Below are positions 14,327 to 23,674 of a DNA stretch of 34,175 nt, one piece after another. This DNA comes from Bacteroidales bacterium. GTDB lineage: Bacteria > Bacteroidota > Bacteroidia > Bacteroidales > Lentimicrobiaceae. The stretch lies in the NCBI GenBank assembly GCA_024636955.1, contig JAGXGB010000033.1:1-34175 (forward strand), read 5' to 3'. The first letter of the stretch is position 1. Every line of letters starts with the position of its first letter. The translations under genes and the position numbers were made by a program. The notes beneath the pieces are model-generated. The model was given only the letters and a program-made list of their open reading frames with translations, ran no database searches and was not told the origin of the DNA.

Positions 14327-16735
14327 TTAACGAGTAATCACTAATTTGGCTGTACCCAGTGACATACCACCACTTTGTAACCTTACTAAATACATCCCCG
14401 GTTTAAATTTTATGACATCAAAATCAATGTTCTGTTCACCTTTTTGGAGTACAGGATGTGAAATGGAAGAGAGAACTTTGCCAGAGAGGTCACTAACAGT
14501 TAGTTCGAGGGGTAAAACCTTATCAGATAAGAAACTGATTCGTACAGAGGTGCTTGCAGGGTTGGGTGAAATAGTCAGTTCTATATACTCCTGGTTTTCC
14601 ATAAGGCTGTTAGGGTCAGGTTCAAACCCGATAGCTTCAAGTGCGGGGGCTATTTCAGGGTTGGCCATAAAGTTATTCCACAAAAGAGCGGAACGGGAAT
14701 TTTCTATCATGTTTATGATTGGTCCCTGATCAATAGCCAGATATGAGTCGGCAAACCAGTTAAGACGCAGGTTATAGGCATCGTAAAAGCCCATTCTTCC
14801 CCATATTCTATCGCCCATTTCACGGTAAAAGTATTTCAGTGCACCCATCGATTCTTCAGGAGTATATGGCATGGATGACAAGGCCGCAGTTGGCGTGATG
14901 GTGCCATTATCTCTTGAACTGGTAGGTTCATGCACTGTATATCCACCAGGGTCATCACTTGCAGTTAGCCCCCATGCGTTTTCGCCATACCCGGGATGGT
15001 TTTTTGGATTGGCAATGGCATAAGCCCTGTGAATCAGCGTATGATTTCTGTTCAGGTTAAAGTAATTGGTGTATTGGTCGCGGATGTTGCGTGGGTCGAA
15101 GCCCTGGAATGAGTAGTGTGCAAAGAACAATGGACCGCCATTATTCCAGCCAACATCAAGTTTGTAGCCATAAAAAGTTCCCCCGTTTCTGTAATAAGGC
15201 ATTCCCGCCCAGCCTGACTGCCATAATGATGCATCAACACCATGCGTAGGCGATGCAATTGCAAGAATATATATAATGGCTGCCTCGTTCCATCCACGTA
15301 TTTGCATGTTGATCTGCCAACCGTATTGAGGCGACCAGTGCCAGTAAAGAACAGTAGTGTTGCGGGTGTACCAGTTCCATTCTATTGTTTCCCAAAGTTC
15401 AGTTATTCGGTTACGTATCTCAACTTCCGATGGGTCATCTCCGAAGAAATACTGCCTGGCAGTGAGAAGTCCCTGCGCCAAAAAGGCTGTTTCAACCAAG
15501 TCACCTCCATTGTCAATTTCTCCAAAGGGAACTACATCGCCTGTGTTGCCATTCATCCAATGCGGCCATACACCGTGAAACCTGTCGGCAGTTGCCAGAA
15601 AGCCGGTGATTTTTAGCATACGGTCAATTCCTTGTTGCCTTGAAATAAAACCGCGCTCAATGCCTGCAAGGAGGGCCATAACACCAAAGCCTGACCCCCC
15701 GCTTGTAACAACATCGCCTGATGTGTTTCTTTCTCTCGCCAACCCTGAAAAAGGGTGTGCAAAATCGTAAAAATACCTGAAAGTATATTGCTGCACCATA
15801 TCAAGCATTTCTTCATCAGTGAAAGGCCTGGTTGAAGCTGATACAGTATCAGAGTATTCTGATACCTGGTTCGATGCATTTACCGCTGCCACTTTATATA
15901 CCAGCACTGGGTCATGTCCCAGTTCACGAACCCAGTCAATATATCCGCTGTCTGTTTCTGGTATTACTCCAATAGTATGGAATGTTGCACCATTATCAGC
16001 TGAACGTTTTACCTGATAACCATTCAGATTATCGGGCAGGTTTGCATTCCATGTAATTTCTATATGACTGTCATAACCGGTAGCCAGTACTCCTGTGGGT
16101 ACCGGTGCAGGTGGTGAAATGCCCGAACCCTGGTATACTCGCATATCATCAATGAGCAATGTATGGGTTACTCCGTCGGCAGTGCCTTGTGAAAATCCTA
16201 TTGTTTTGATTTGTGTGAAATCTACAGGGTCACCTGCATCCAGAAACATACTCATGGGAATTGTGATCCTTGTCCACACGCCTGTGGTCAAATCAGGACT
16301 ATATGCCTGAAAAGAGTGGAATGTAGTTTTGGTGTTTTCAACATCCTCCATAAAGATGCGGGGAAGCAGGTTCTTAGTGAGTCCTTCAGGGGCATTCAGT
16401 AATAAATGAAGGGTATCAGTCTCGGTAAGGTCGTATGCTGCCCAATCGAGCCCTGCAGCTATAGCAAACCAATTACCACCGGCAACTGATTTCCATTTCA
16501 GCCTTAAACTATTCAAACCCTGAGCAGCTTCAATTTCATCTTCCACTGGGAATTTTCGGAGTTCACTGCCCAATCGCTCAAGTTCACTTGGTGCAGTGCG
16601 CTCCATCCAGCTATAATCGTACATAACAGGAGTGGGGCTATCCTGGAAGAACAGATATGTTTGGGAAAACAGTGAAGAGCCTGATGCCAGTGCAACAAGT
16701 AAAAATAAAAACCGGATGTGGAAAAGGTGCTTCAT
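14327..16735 (-). CDS. Secreted GH144-like endo-beta-1,2-glucanase with T9SS sorting domain
   Basis: 802 residues. A signal peptide (1-24) ends SLFSQ. Then come a beta-rich galactose-binding-like domain (about 30-203), a fibronectin type III domain (208-302), the Glycoamylase/GH144-type alpha-toroid (about 305-705) and a type A T9SS sorting domain (720-802, ISPNPAS... to GMYLVRLQSGG). The catalytic-domain signatures RNTSGDVVTSGGSGFGVMAL, GVWPHWMNG, DNGGDLVETAFLAQGLL and GWNEAAIIYILAI are typical of GH144, whose characterised member from Chitinophaga cuts linear beta-1,2-glucan. The protein should cross the outer membrane and be attached to or released from the surface. The sugar importer gene lies 94 bp upstream on the same strand. 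Other PF10091-type specificities cannot be excluded. Confidence 0.85.
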   Translation of the reverse strand: MKHLFHIRFLFLLVALASGSSLFSQTYLFFQDSPTPVMYDYSWMERTAPSELERLGSELRKFPVEDEIEAAQGLNSLRLKWKSVAGGNWFAIAAGLDWAAYDLTETDTLHLLLNAPEGLTKNLLPRIFMEDVENTKTTFHSFQAYSPDLTTGVWTRITIPMSMFLDAGDPVDFTQIKTIGFSQGTADGVTHTLLIDDMRVYQGSGISPPAPVPTGVLATGYDSHIEITWNANLPDNLNGYQVKRSADNGATFHTIGVIPETDSGYIDWVRELGHDPVLVYKVAAVNASNQVSEYSDTVSASTRPFTDEEMLDMVQQYTFRYFYDFAHPFSGLARERNTSGDVVTSGGSGFGVMALLAGIERGFISRQQGIDRMLKITGFLATADRFHGVWPHWMNGNTGDVVPFGEIDNGGDLVETAFLAQGLLTARQYFFGDDPSEVEIRNRITELWETIEWNWYTRNTTVLYWHWSPQYGWQINMQIRGWNEAAIIYILAIASPTHGVDASLWQSGWAGMPYYRNGGTFYGYKLDVGWNNGGPLFFAHYSFQGFDPRNIRDQYTNYFNLNRNHTLIHRAYAIANPKNHPGYGENAWGLTASDDPGGYTVHEPTSSRDNGTITPTAALSSMPYTPEESMGALKYFYREMGDRIWGRMGFYDAYNLRLNWFADSYLAIDQGPIINMIENSRSALLWNNFMANPEIAPALEAIGFEPDPNSLMENQEYIELTISPNPASTSVRISFLSDKVLPLELTVSDLSGKVLSSISHPVLQKGEQNIDFDVIKFKPGMYLVRLQSGGMSLGTAKLVITR

Positions 16736-16817
16736 GATCTGTAAGTTTTATCAGTCAATAACTTATGATGATGTTCCTTTATTCCACAACCGGCGTTGAA
16801 TCATTGAAAATCCGGTA

Positions 16818-16835
16818 AGGTAGTTTCTGCTACCT
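16818..16835 (-). repeat. Hairpin between sugar importer and glucanase genes
   Basis: AGGTAG (16818-16823) and CTACCT (16830-16835) pair perfectly around a 6-base loop. On the mRNA the hairpin includes the importer's stop codon and has no U-tract, so it looks more like an intercistronic stabiliser or attenuating structure than a terminator. Confidence 0.35.
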
Positions 16836-18188
16836 GATCGAACTTCCTTTTATTGCATAGTAGAAGATGTACAGGTAACAAATTGCAGGAACTATAAATG
16901 CCCATGTATAACCATAGCTGTCGGCTACTATACCCATAACAGGAGGAACAATTGCGCCGCCAAATATCATCGTATTAATAACCCCTGATGCTGTACTAAG
17001 TTCACCTGAATCAAGATCCTTAACGGCAAGTGTAAAGATGTTGGGGAACATGATGGAGTTGAAAAGTCCTATGGAAACGATGGTCCACAGAGCAACCTGT
17101 CCTGAACCGAGAGTTGTTGCTATATCAAGAACGGCAGCAACCAGTGCAAACACTGCAAGTGTGCGGGCAGCCTTACCTGTACCAACCTGCATTATAATGA
17201 AGTTGAGCACAGAAATACCGAGGAATATCAAACCGATGTTCCAATCCCAGTCGGTTACAAATGAACCTGAAACAAGGGCCAGAATTAACACCGGTATTGC
17301 GTAGGTAATCTTCTTGGTGAAGCTGATGTCTGAGAACATAAATGAACCGAAGAAACGGCCTACCATTGCACCTCCCCAATAAATAGCTACGTATTTTGAA
17401 GCTTCTGATTCTTCAAATCCAAGTGTATTGACAAAGTAATTGATCATCAAACTACCGTTACCAACTTCTGCACCAACGTAGAAGAATATTGCCAGTGCTC
17501 CCAGTAATACATGAGGATATTTCCAAACACTCTTTCGCTCTGATGAAGTTTTTTGGATTTCAGGAAGTTTGATTGCCATGATTATTAATGCAATCAATAA
17601 TATAATTGAAGCCATTATAATGAAAGGCATTTGGACTGTTTCAGCTTTTTCAGCAGCAGAGAGCATGTCAGATGCGCCTCTAAAGATGAAAATGGCAATG
17701 ATCCAGGGAGCCAACATTGTGGCTATTGAATTGAGTGCCTGAGTGAGATTAAGTCTGCTTGAGGCAGTTACTTCAGGTCCTAATGCTGTAACATACGGAT
17801 TAGCTGCAGTTTGAAGGAATACTACTCCGGCAGCCAGAACAAATGTTGAAATCAGGAATAAAGGAAATGATGGAATACTTGCAGATGGGAAGAATAGGAA
17901 AGCACCCAGTGCCATTAGGAACAATCCTATAACCAGTGCGCTCTTGTAACCAATTCTCTTAATGTATAAACCAATCGGAATTGAAATAAATGCATAAGTA
18001 ATAAAGAAAGCAAAATTCAGAAGCTGCGCTTCAAATTCACTTAGCTCAAAAATATCCTTAACTTTTGCGCTTAAGGTAATGATGAATGTTGTTGCAAAAC
18101 CGAATATGAAAAAGATGGAGCCAATAACCGACATGCCCACTTTGTAACTATTCGAATTCTGGTTGGAATTCTCAATCTGGTTGTCCAT
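16830..18188 (-). CDS. MFS sugar:proton symporter, FucP/GlcP-like (FHS family)
   Basis: 452 residues with about 12 hydrophobic segments and a short polar Asn-rich N-terminus. FHS-family features include FFIFGFATTF in helix 1, FAFFITYAFISIPIGLYIKR, GVVFLQTAANPYV and RLNLTQALNS in the first half, and a second half with MIFGGAIVPPVMG. Members import glucose, galactose, fucose or N-acetylglucosamine across the inner membrane. Here it precedes the secreted GH144-like enzyme by 94 bp in the same direction, so uptake of glucose or a short glucan product is the likely job. An AT-rich leader with a -7-like box precedes the gene. Substrate specificity cannot be read from the sequence. Confidence 0.88.
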   Translation of the reverse strand: MDNQIENSNQNSNSYKVGMSVIGSIFFIFGFATTFIITLSAKVKDIFELSEFEAQLLNFAFFITYAFISIPIGLYIKRIGYKSALVIGLFLMALGAFLFFPSASIPSFPLFLISTFVLAAGVVFLQTAANPYVTALGPEVTASSRLNLTQALNSIATMLAPWIIAIFIFRGASDMLSAAEKAETVQMPFIIMASIILLIALIIMAIKLPEIQKTSSERKSVWKYPHVLLGALAIFFYVGAEVGNGSLMINYFVNTLGFEESEASKYVAIYWGGAMVGRFFGSFMFSDISFTKKITYAIPVLILALVSGSFVTDWDWNIGLIFLGISVLNFIIMQVGTGKAARTLAVFALVAAVLDIATTLGSGQVALWTIVSIGLFNSIMFPNIFTLAVKDLDSGELSTASGVINTMIFGGAIVPPVMGIVADSYGYTWAFIVPAICYLYIFYYAIKGSSIR

Positions 18189-18519
18189 TTTGTTGCCTGG
18201 GTTAAGTGAATACTATACCTGTGATTTTAAAAATTCGCTTGTAAAGGTATAATAACACTAAACTAAATCCAAAAATATTTAGGGCAGTTGTATTTGTGCA
18301 TCTATATGTAGTAAACATAAAGGAATAGAAGCACCTGTCTGATGTGTAATACAGCCCGGATTAATGTGAAACTTTAGCTTGCTATGCTATAAGCTTTCTG
18401 GTTATGAACAGAGGGCTATCGTTTTAACAATAAGTGAGTAGCTAATTATTATTATTTGCTTATAGAGAAAAGCGCCGGGTGATGATAAGTACGAAAGGAA
18501 TAAAACACCAAACATTGTT
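18189..18519. other. Intergenic region between MFS and TPR genes
   Basis: About 330 bases without a credible gene. The left part is the MFS leader. On the minus strand TATTTTTG at 18270-18277 fits a -7 TAnnTTTG about 82 bases before the MFS start, but no good -33 box accompanies it. The right part is the 3' region of the TPR gene and merges into the 33-bp repeats. No hairpin with a U-tract is seen. Confidence 0.4.
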
Positions 18520-18618
18520 TTATACATAGAAAGTATTTCCTTCGCCGAAAGGCTAAACGAGGAAAGTATCTCCTTCGCCGAAAGGCTAAACGTAGAACGT
18601 ATCTCTTGTCCCGAAACG
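18520..18618 (-). repeat. Three 33-bp tandem units covering the TPR gene's last codons and stop
   Basis: The units are 18586-18618, 18553-18585 and 18520-18552. Read in the TPR frame on the minus strand they give RFGTRDTFYV-stop, PFGEGDTFLV-stop and PFGEGNTFYV-stop, ending TAG, TAG and TAA. Every period is exactly 33 bp (11 codons). The two downstream copies differ at only a few bases, while the native copy is more diverged. Confidence 0.85.
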
Positions 18619-20814
18619 CAGATAATCAAGCATCAATGCAATTTCACTTTGATCAATGCCATTGGCAAGCAAATGCTTACGGTCCTTATTGAAGCTCTTG
18701 ACAAATGATTTGATATCATCCTTGCGGTTGGCGATGCTGTTATAATAATGCTTGATGGCCTCTTCTTTTTGCCCGAGAGCAAATGCTACATGACCTGCAT
18801 TCATGAAATCATAGGTATTCGGTTCAGCACCCAGAAGTTGTTTGTAGTATACATCGGCTTCCGTGTTTCGGTTAAGCAGGAACAGGCACCAGGCAACAGG
18901 CCGCATTGCTGTGGAAGATCCGGGATTTGCGAACTCAAGACGATAGAAATACTCAAGTGCTTCAGTTGGTTTGCTCATATTGAGATAGCACGTTCCAATA
19001 GATGCATTTAATTTATGATTCTCAGGCTCAAGCTGTAATAATTCAAGGTAAGAGTCGAGTGCATCTTCCCAATCTCCTAATAGCATATGGCACTGGGCAA
19101 TTTTTCGCAATAGCCAGTTGTGGTTTGTGTCGAACAAATCAGCTTTCTGGTAGTAGGTTATTGCTTCAGGATACAGGCCCAGTTGTTGTTTGCAATAGCC
19201 TGCTTTTTCATAAAGTTCAGCATAGTTTCCACCATTTTCAATCAGATAATTGAGAACTTTCAACGCTTCCTCAAAGTTATCATTATCAAAATGAAAATTT
19301 GCAATGGATCGGTAGAAGTCAGGGTCATCAATCAGTTCTTCCAATTTCCCCGAATCCTGTACATCAAGCCGCTTACTGAAAATGTCGCCTATTTCACTAC
19401 GTAAGGGGTGGAGCTTAAAGAAACGGTACATATCCTGAATGTACTGGATTACTATACGCTTTTTGTTGAGATCTGGATCTGATAATTCTTCATTCTTAAG
19501 CTCGGCAAGTTGTTCGCCTTCACTTTCAAACATCTGAACCATAAGGTTCTTCTGCTGCGAAGGCATGTGCCTTAGATTAAATACAAATGAGAATTTGTCG
19601 GAATTGCACATATACATTGAGAGGTCTAGTCCATTTAGGAAAGCATCTTTGAATGTTTCGGTTTCACCGGAAAGGGCTTCCTGCACAGCATAATTCTCCG
19701 GATAAAAAGGTAAAAGCCAATTCGATAATTCACTGAAGAATGGGAATGACTTAAGGGTTGCAAATGCTCCTAAAAACACATCAACACCTTCCATCTGCAT
19801 GTTGGTTAGCTCTTCTAGCTTTCGCACCAGGCCGGGCTGGTTATCGAAATACTTCTCCCAGTCGGGGTTCTTATCAAGCGATTCACCTGATTGAAGCAAT
19901 TGCTCAAGATCAAGTTTTTCATTCAGGTCTTCATTAAACTTAATAACCTGAGGAAGAAGTTCATCGCGGAATTTGCGGGTTATCTTTTCTGTATCCTTAG
20001 CCCTAATAAACTGGGTTATCATACTAAGTGAATCATCGCGAAACGACTGCTGGACTTTTAAAATGAACAGTTTATCATTGAGCTTAGGATAGTACCGGAA
20101 CCTTTTATCATAAAGCAAAATTGAAATCAACAAGCCAAAGAGTGCCCTTTGTGATATTTGGGCATCAGGATGATCATACAGGTCAATCAGCATGTTGATC
20201 CTCCTTGTATCAAAAGTACGTAAAGTGCCAAGAGTGAGCGCACTAACCATCATTGACTTCTCAAACCATGGTATAGATGAACTATTAAAGATGTTGCTGA
20301 TTACTTCTTCATCATTTTCAGTGTACTTATCAGTTAGCCAAAGGTTATAGAAGGCGCGTGATATTGCATTACGGTGGTTGGTAGCAGTATCACTCTCCGA
20401 TTCATCGTTAAAAAGTGAAGCGGAGCGAAGAATATCCTGCAATTCGTTATCAAAAGTAAGACCCATAAGATTTTCTGTAAGGTCTTCATTCTCACGCAAT
20501 GCCTGCCTTTCAATATCAGCTTTAATGGAAGCCAGCCTACTTCCTGATGATGATATGAAATGCAACTTCATCCGATCTGACAGCTCATAAAGAGACACCA
20601 TCAATTTTGAATAAATCTCATGTCCCATAGGATCATTGATGCCTTTACCGGTATAGTTTAAGATGTTGCTGTATGTATACCTTGCATCCTCAATTCCCGG
20701 CTGAAACCGTTCAATCGATTGTTTGGAAAGCTGTTCAATAGCTTCATGTACCCGCTGCTGCCTGAGTAATTCAACTACTTTTCCGTGCCACTGTTCTATT
20801 TCAAATAATGTCAT
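18586..20814 (-). CDS. TPR-repeat protein of unknown function
   Basis: 742 residues, no signal peptide or membrane segment, probably cytoplasmic. The first 450 residues or so are helical and acidic without a recognised domain (NLRHMPSQQKNLMVQMFESEG lies near 430). From about 500 to 710 there is a run of TPR units with typical A-W-G/Y-A-P spacing: YRSIANFHFDNDNFEEALKV, AELYEKAGYCKQQLGLYPEA, WLLRKIAQCHMLLGDWEDAL, LNASIGTCYLNMSKPTEAL, MNAGHVAFALGQKEEAIKHY. TPRs mediate protein-protein contacts, so a scaffold or adaptor role is likely, but no partner is evident. It is transcribed alone. The tail FGTRDTFYV is the first of three tandem 33-bp copies, so stop-codon readthrough would add 11 or 22 residues of related sequence. 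Confidence 0.85.
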   Translation of the reverse strand: MTLFEIEQWHGKVVELLRQQRVHEAIEQLSKQSIERFQPGIEDARYTYSNILNYTGKGINDPMGHEIYSKLMVSLYELSDRMKLHFISSSGSRLASIKADIERQALRENEDLTENLMGLTFDNELQDILRSASLFNDESESDTATNHRNAISRAFYNLWLTDKYTENDEEVISNIFNSSSIPWFEKSMMVSALTLGTLRTFDTRRINMLIDLYDHPDAQISQRALFGLLISILLYDKRFRYYPKLNDKLFILKVQQSFRDDSLSMITQFIRAKDTEKITRKFRDELLPQVIKFNEDLNEKLDLEQLLQSGESLDKNPDWEKYFDNQPGLVRKLEELTNMQMEGVDVFLGAFATLKSFPFFSELSNWLLPFYPENYAVQEALSGETETFKDAFLNGLDLSMYMCNSDKFSFVFNLRHMPSQQKNLMVQMFESEGEQLAELKNEELSDPDLNKKRIVIQYIQDMYRFFKLHPLRSEIGDIFSKRLDVQDSGKLEELIDDPDFYRSIANFHFDNDNFEEALKVLNYLIENGGNYAELYEKAGYCKQQLGLYPEAITYYQKADLFDTNHNWLLRKIAQCHMLLGDWEDALDSYLELLQLEPENHKLNASIGTCYLNMSKPTEALEYFYRLEFANPGSSTAMRPVAWCLFLLNRNTEADVYYKQLLGAEPNTYDFMNAGHVAFALGQKEEAIKHYYNSIANRKDDIKSFVKSFNKDRKHLLANGIDQSEIALMLDYLRFGTRDTFYV

Positions 20815-21079
20815 TGTGTTTGTATTAATTACCTTGATGCTTAATAAAATGAGCAGCTAATTATCGCCCCCTCAAATCATTTAACAATTGGTTAATAAAG
20901 TATCCCTCAAAAATCATGCTTCTTTAAAATTACTGACAAAATTGCAGTTGAGAAATTCCTTTTTGAATTTTTCGTTTACAATAGTGTTAGTAAAAAAGAC
21001 CTGCAATTTCAATGATTTAATGTAACCTTTTAGTTCTCAGTTCGTCTAACAGAATATCCAAAAACTTAAATGTAGCGCT

Positions 21080-23500
21080 ATGTTTAGGAACTACCTGCAA
21101 ACCGCCGTTCGCAACTTCAAGAAGAACAAGTTTTACTCCTTCATAAACATTCTCGGATTATCCTTAGGCATTACGGCAAGTGCCTTTATCTTATTGTATA
21201 TCAATGAAGAGTTGGGATATGATAAACATTTCACCGACTATGAAACTATTTACCGGCTTGAAAGTGATTTCTCTATCAACAACAAGCATGATAAATTCGC
21301 TCTTACCTCTATGCCTTTAGGTCCTGCACTTAAGCTTGAAGTTCCTGAAATACAGTCATACACCAGGTTTATAAACAATGAGAATGCTGTACTCAGATAT
21401 AATGACAAGGAATTTTATGAGAAAAAGGTATTCTTTGCCGATTCCACAGCACCAGCAATGTTCTCACTTAATTTTGTAGAAGGCACAGCAGTTGGATCAT
21501 TATCACAACCGCACACTGTTGTGATATCAAAATCAGTGGCAGCAAAGTATTTTGGTGAACAGGAGGCCTATGGCAAAACTTTATTAGGTGGTGAGGGAAG
21601 AGGATACAGGGTAACGGGAGTATTTGAAGATCTTCCTGAAAATACCCATATGCCATTTGAGATATTGTTGTCGCTGGAAACATGGGCAACTATTGTTGGT
21701 GAAGAGCGCTTCAGAAGCATGGAGCCAGGGAGATTCTGGAATGTGAATGCATATACGTTCGTCAAATTTGCTAAGCCGGAAGATAATGAGGTGTTAATAG
21801 CCAAATCAAACGCTTTCTATGAGAAATATATGAAGTCAGTTGGTGATCAGCTAAATGCTACCTTTTCGTTAATGACTACACGGCTTGACAAGATACATCA
21901 TGAAACCAAGCTTACCGGTGATTTTCCAGCCGGGAACAAAAGTTACCTTTACCTTATGGGAATGGTTGGTTTGATGATTCTCATACTGGCTGCTATCAAC
22001 TACATGAATCTGGCTACTGCCAGGGCAACAAAAAGAGCACGGGAAATTGGACTTCGTAAAGTTTCAGGTGCCGACCGACTTATGCTAACATGGCAATTTA
22101 TCACTGAGAGCCTTGTTCTTGCAACACTTTCACTTGTAATTTCATTTTTCCTGATTCAGATATTTCTGCCACTGTTTAACGATATGGCTGATAAACAGCT
22201 CGAACTGAGTTTTCTGAAGAATCAGCAAGTGTACATTGTTATCGCCGGAATAGCACTTTTGACGGGACTATTTTCAGGATTGTATCCGGCATTATATCTA
22301 TCGTCGTTCCAACCATCAAATGTGTTAAAAGGCAAGATCAATATAGGCCGGCAAAGTGGATGGTTGCGCAAAGGGCTGGTTACTTTCCAGCTTATTATTA
22401 CAGTTGTAATGATCACAGGAACTATTATCATCTATAATCAGTTGAATTATATGCGCAATGCTGACCTTGGTTTCGAGAAAGAGAATGTAATGGTACTTGA
22501 AATACAGGATACCACTTTCCTGAAACGGATTGATAGTTTCAGAGATGAGCTGAAAGCAAATCCTAATGTTGTAGCAACTGCAATGTCGCGATCGGTTCCG
22601 GGAGAGGGGCAGAGCATTCAGTTGATGAAAGTTGAGAAAGATGGTAAAATGGAAGAGTTTGTCCTAAACAACATACCTTGTGATCATGAGTTCGCTAATT
22701 TGCTGAAGCTGGAGTTTGTAAAAGGCAGAAACTTTAACCGTGAAATGAAAACTGATGATACAACTGCTGTGATCATTAATGAGGCTGCCGCCCGTGCCCT
22801 TGAATGGGGTGATGATGCCCTTGGTAAAAAGGTCAACAGAGACTTTGAATTGGATGGTACCGGTGGGCGCGACCTTAAAGTGATTGGAGTAGTGAAGGAC
22901 TTCCACTTTACCTCATTACATAATAAAGTTGAGCCAATGATGCTGTTTATACCTCAGTTTCCGTTAAACATTCTGTCAATAAGATTAAAAGAAGGTGCTG
23001 GTATTCATACCATTGAAGATATACAGGCTAAGTGGGAGAATTTTGGAAATAACAGGCCATTTGACTATTACTTCCTTGATGAGAAATTCGACAACAAGTA
23101 CTCCGCTGAAGCTAAGTTAGGTAAGGTATTTGCAACATTCGCCATGCTTTCAATCATTATAGCGCTTATGGGTTTAATTGGACTATCCTCTTTTGTTACT
23201 GCACAGCGCACTAAGGAAATTGGAGTTAGAAAGGTGCTTGGCGCATCAGTTGAAGGAATTGTTGCAATGCTTTACAAGGAATCACTTGTACTTGTTCTGA
23301 TTGCATGCAGTGTTGCCTTGCCACTATCGTGGTACCTGATATCCGACTGGCTCGATAATTACGCATACCACATCTCATTAACCTGGGTTACCTTTCTGGT
23401 GGCAACTCTTACCGCCATTATAGTGTGCCTGGCGTCAATCAGTTATCATACACTAACAGCAGCGAACTCCGATCCGGTAAAGTCAATTAAATACGAGTAA
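21080..23500 (+). CDS. Orphan FtsX-type ABC permease (duplicated MacB-like)
   Basis: 806 residues, same architecture as the permease at 7002-9404. It has a first membrane helix at about 20-42 (FINILGLSLGITASAFILLY), periplasmic core domain 1, three helices near 290-400, a helix near 430, periplasmic core domain 2 and three C-terminal helices. The coupling motifs are RAREIGLRKVSGAD and RTKEIGVRKVLGAS, and the C-terminus is NSDPVKSIKYE. No ATPase or fusion-protein gene is next to it, so it must use an ATPase encoded elsewhere. A TetR-like gene follows convergently. The gap before it is 265 bp with no clear promoter match. The substrate is unknown; the start was chosen because it gives the conserved MFRNYLQTA N-terminus. 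Confidence 0.92.
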   Translation: MFRNYLQTAVRNFKKNKFYSFINILGLSLGITASAFILLYINEELGYDKHFTDYETIYRLESDFSINNKHDKFALTSMPLGPALKLEVPEIQSYTRFINNENAVLRYNDKEFYEKKVFFADSTAPAMFSLNFVEGTAVGSLSQPHTVVISKSVAAKYFGEQEAYGKTLLGGEGRGYRVTGVFEDLPENTHMPFEILLSLETWATIVGEERFRSMEPGRFWNVNAYTFVKFAKPEDNEVLIAKSNAFYEKYMKSVGDQLNATFSLMTTRLDKIHHETKLTGDFPAGNKSYLYLMGMVGLMILILAAINYMNLATARATKRAREIGLRKVSGADRLMLTWQFITESLVLATLSLVISFFLIQIFLPLFNDMADKQLELSFLKNQQVYIVIAGIALLTGLFSGLYPALYLSSFQPSNVLKGKINIGRQSGWLRKGLVTFQLIITVVMITGTIIIYNQLNYMRNADLGFEKENVMVLEIQDTTFLKRIDSFRDELKANPNVVATAMSRSVPGEGQSIQLMKVEKDGKMEEFVLNNIPCDHEFANLLKLEFVKGRNFNREMKTDDTTAVIINEAAARALEWGDDALGKKVNRDFELDGTGGRDLKVIGVVKDFHFTSLHNKVEPMMLFIPQFPLNILSIRLKEGAGIHTIEDIQAKWENFGNNRPFDYYFLDEKFDNKYSAEAKLGKVFATFAMLSIIIALMGLIGLSSFVTAQRTKEIGVRKVLGASVEGIVAMLYKESLVLVLIACSVALPLSWYLISDWLDNYAYHISLTWVTFLVATLTAIIVCLASISYHTLTAANSDPVKSIKYE

Positions 23501-23589
23501 ATTGCAATAAATTAGTACAATGCTGCATCAAAGGGTTTGAATAAGAAAAGATCTGGAAGCCAATAATAATTAAGCAACAGCTTAGCATT

Positions 23590-23655
23590 AACTGACTATA
23601 AACAAATTTGAAGCGGCGGTTCAACTGAACATAAACAAATCAGGAACCGTGTGTG
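23590..23655. repeat. 33-bp tandem repeat after orphan FtsX gene
   Basis: Units at 23590-23622 and 23623-23655 agree in about 22 of 33 bases, with 16 of the first 18 identical (AACTGA, two changes, ATAAACAAAT). A third, much weaker unit may start at 23656 and runs into the 3' end of the TetR-like gene. No ORF is present. Confidence 0.55.
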
Positions 23656-23674
23656 AACTTAGCAGAATATTAAG

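Noticed and set aside
18529..18612. CRISPR array at the 33-bp repeats
   Set aside because: The units are contiguous with no unique spacers, and no cas genes are present.
18402..18629. A short minus-strand frame with FSLSAKEILS repeats
   Set aside because: It is the same 33-bp repeats read in another frame; the repeats make better sense in the TPR gene's frame, where stops are preserved.
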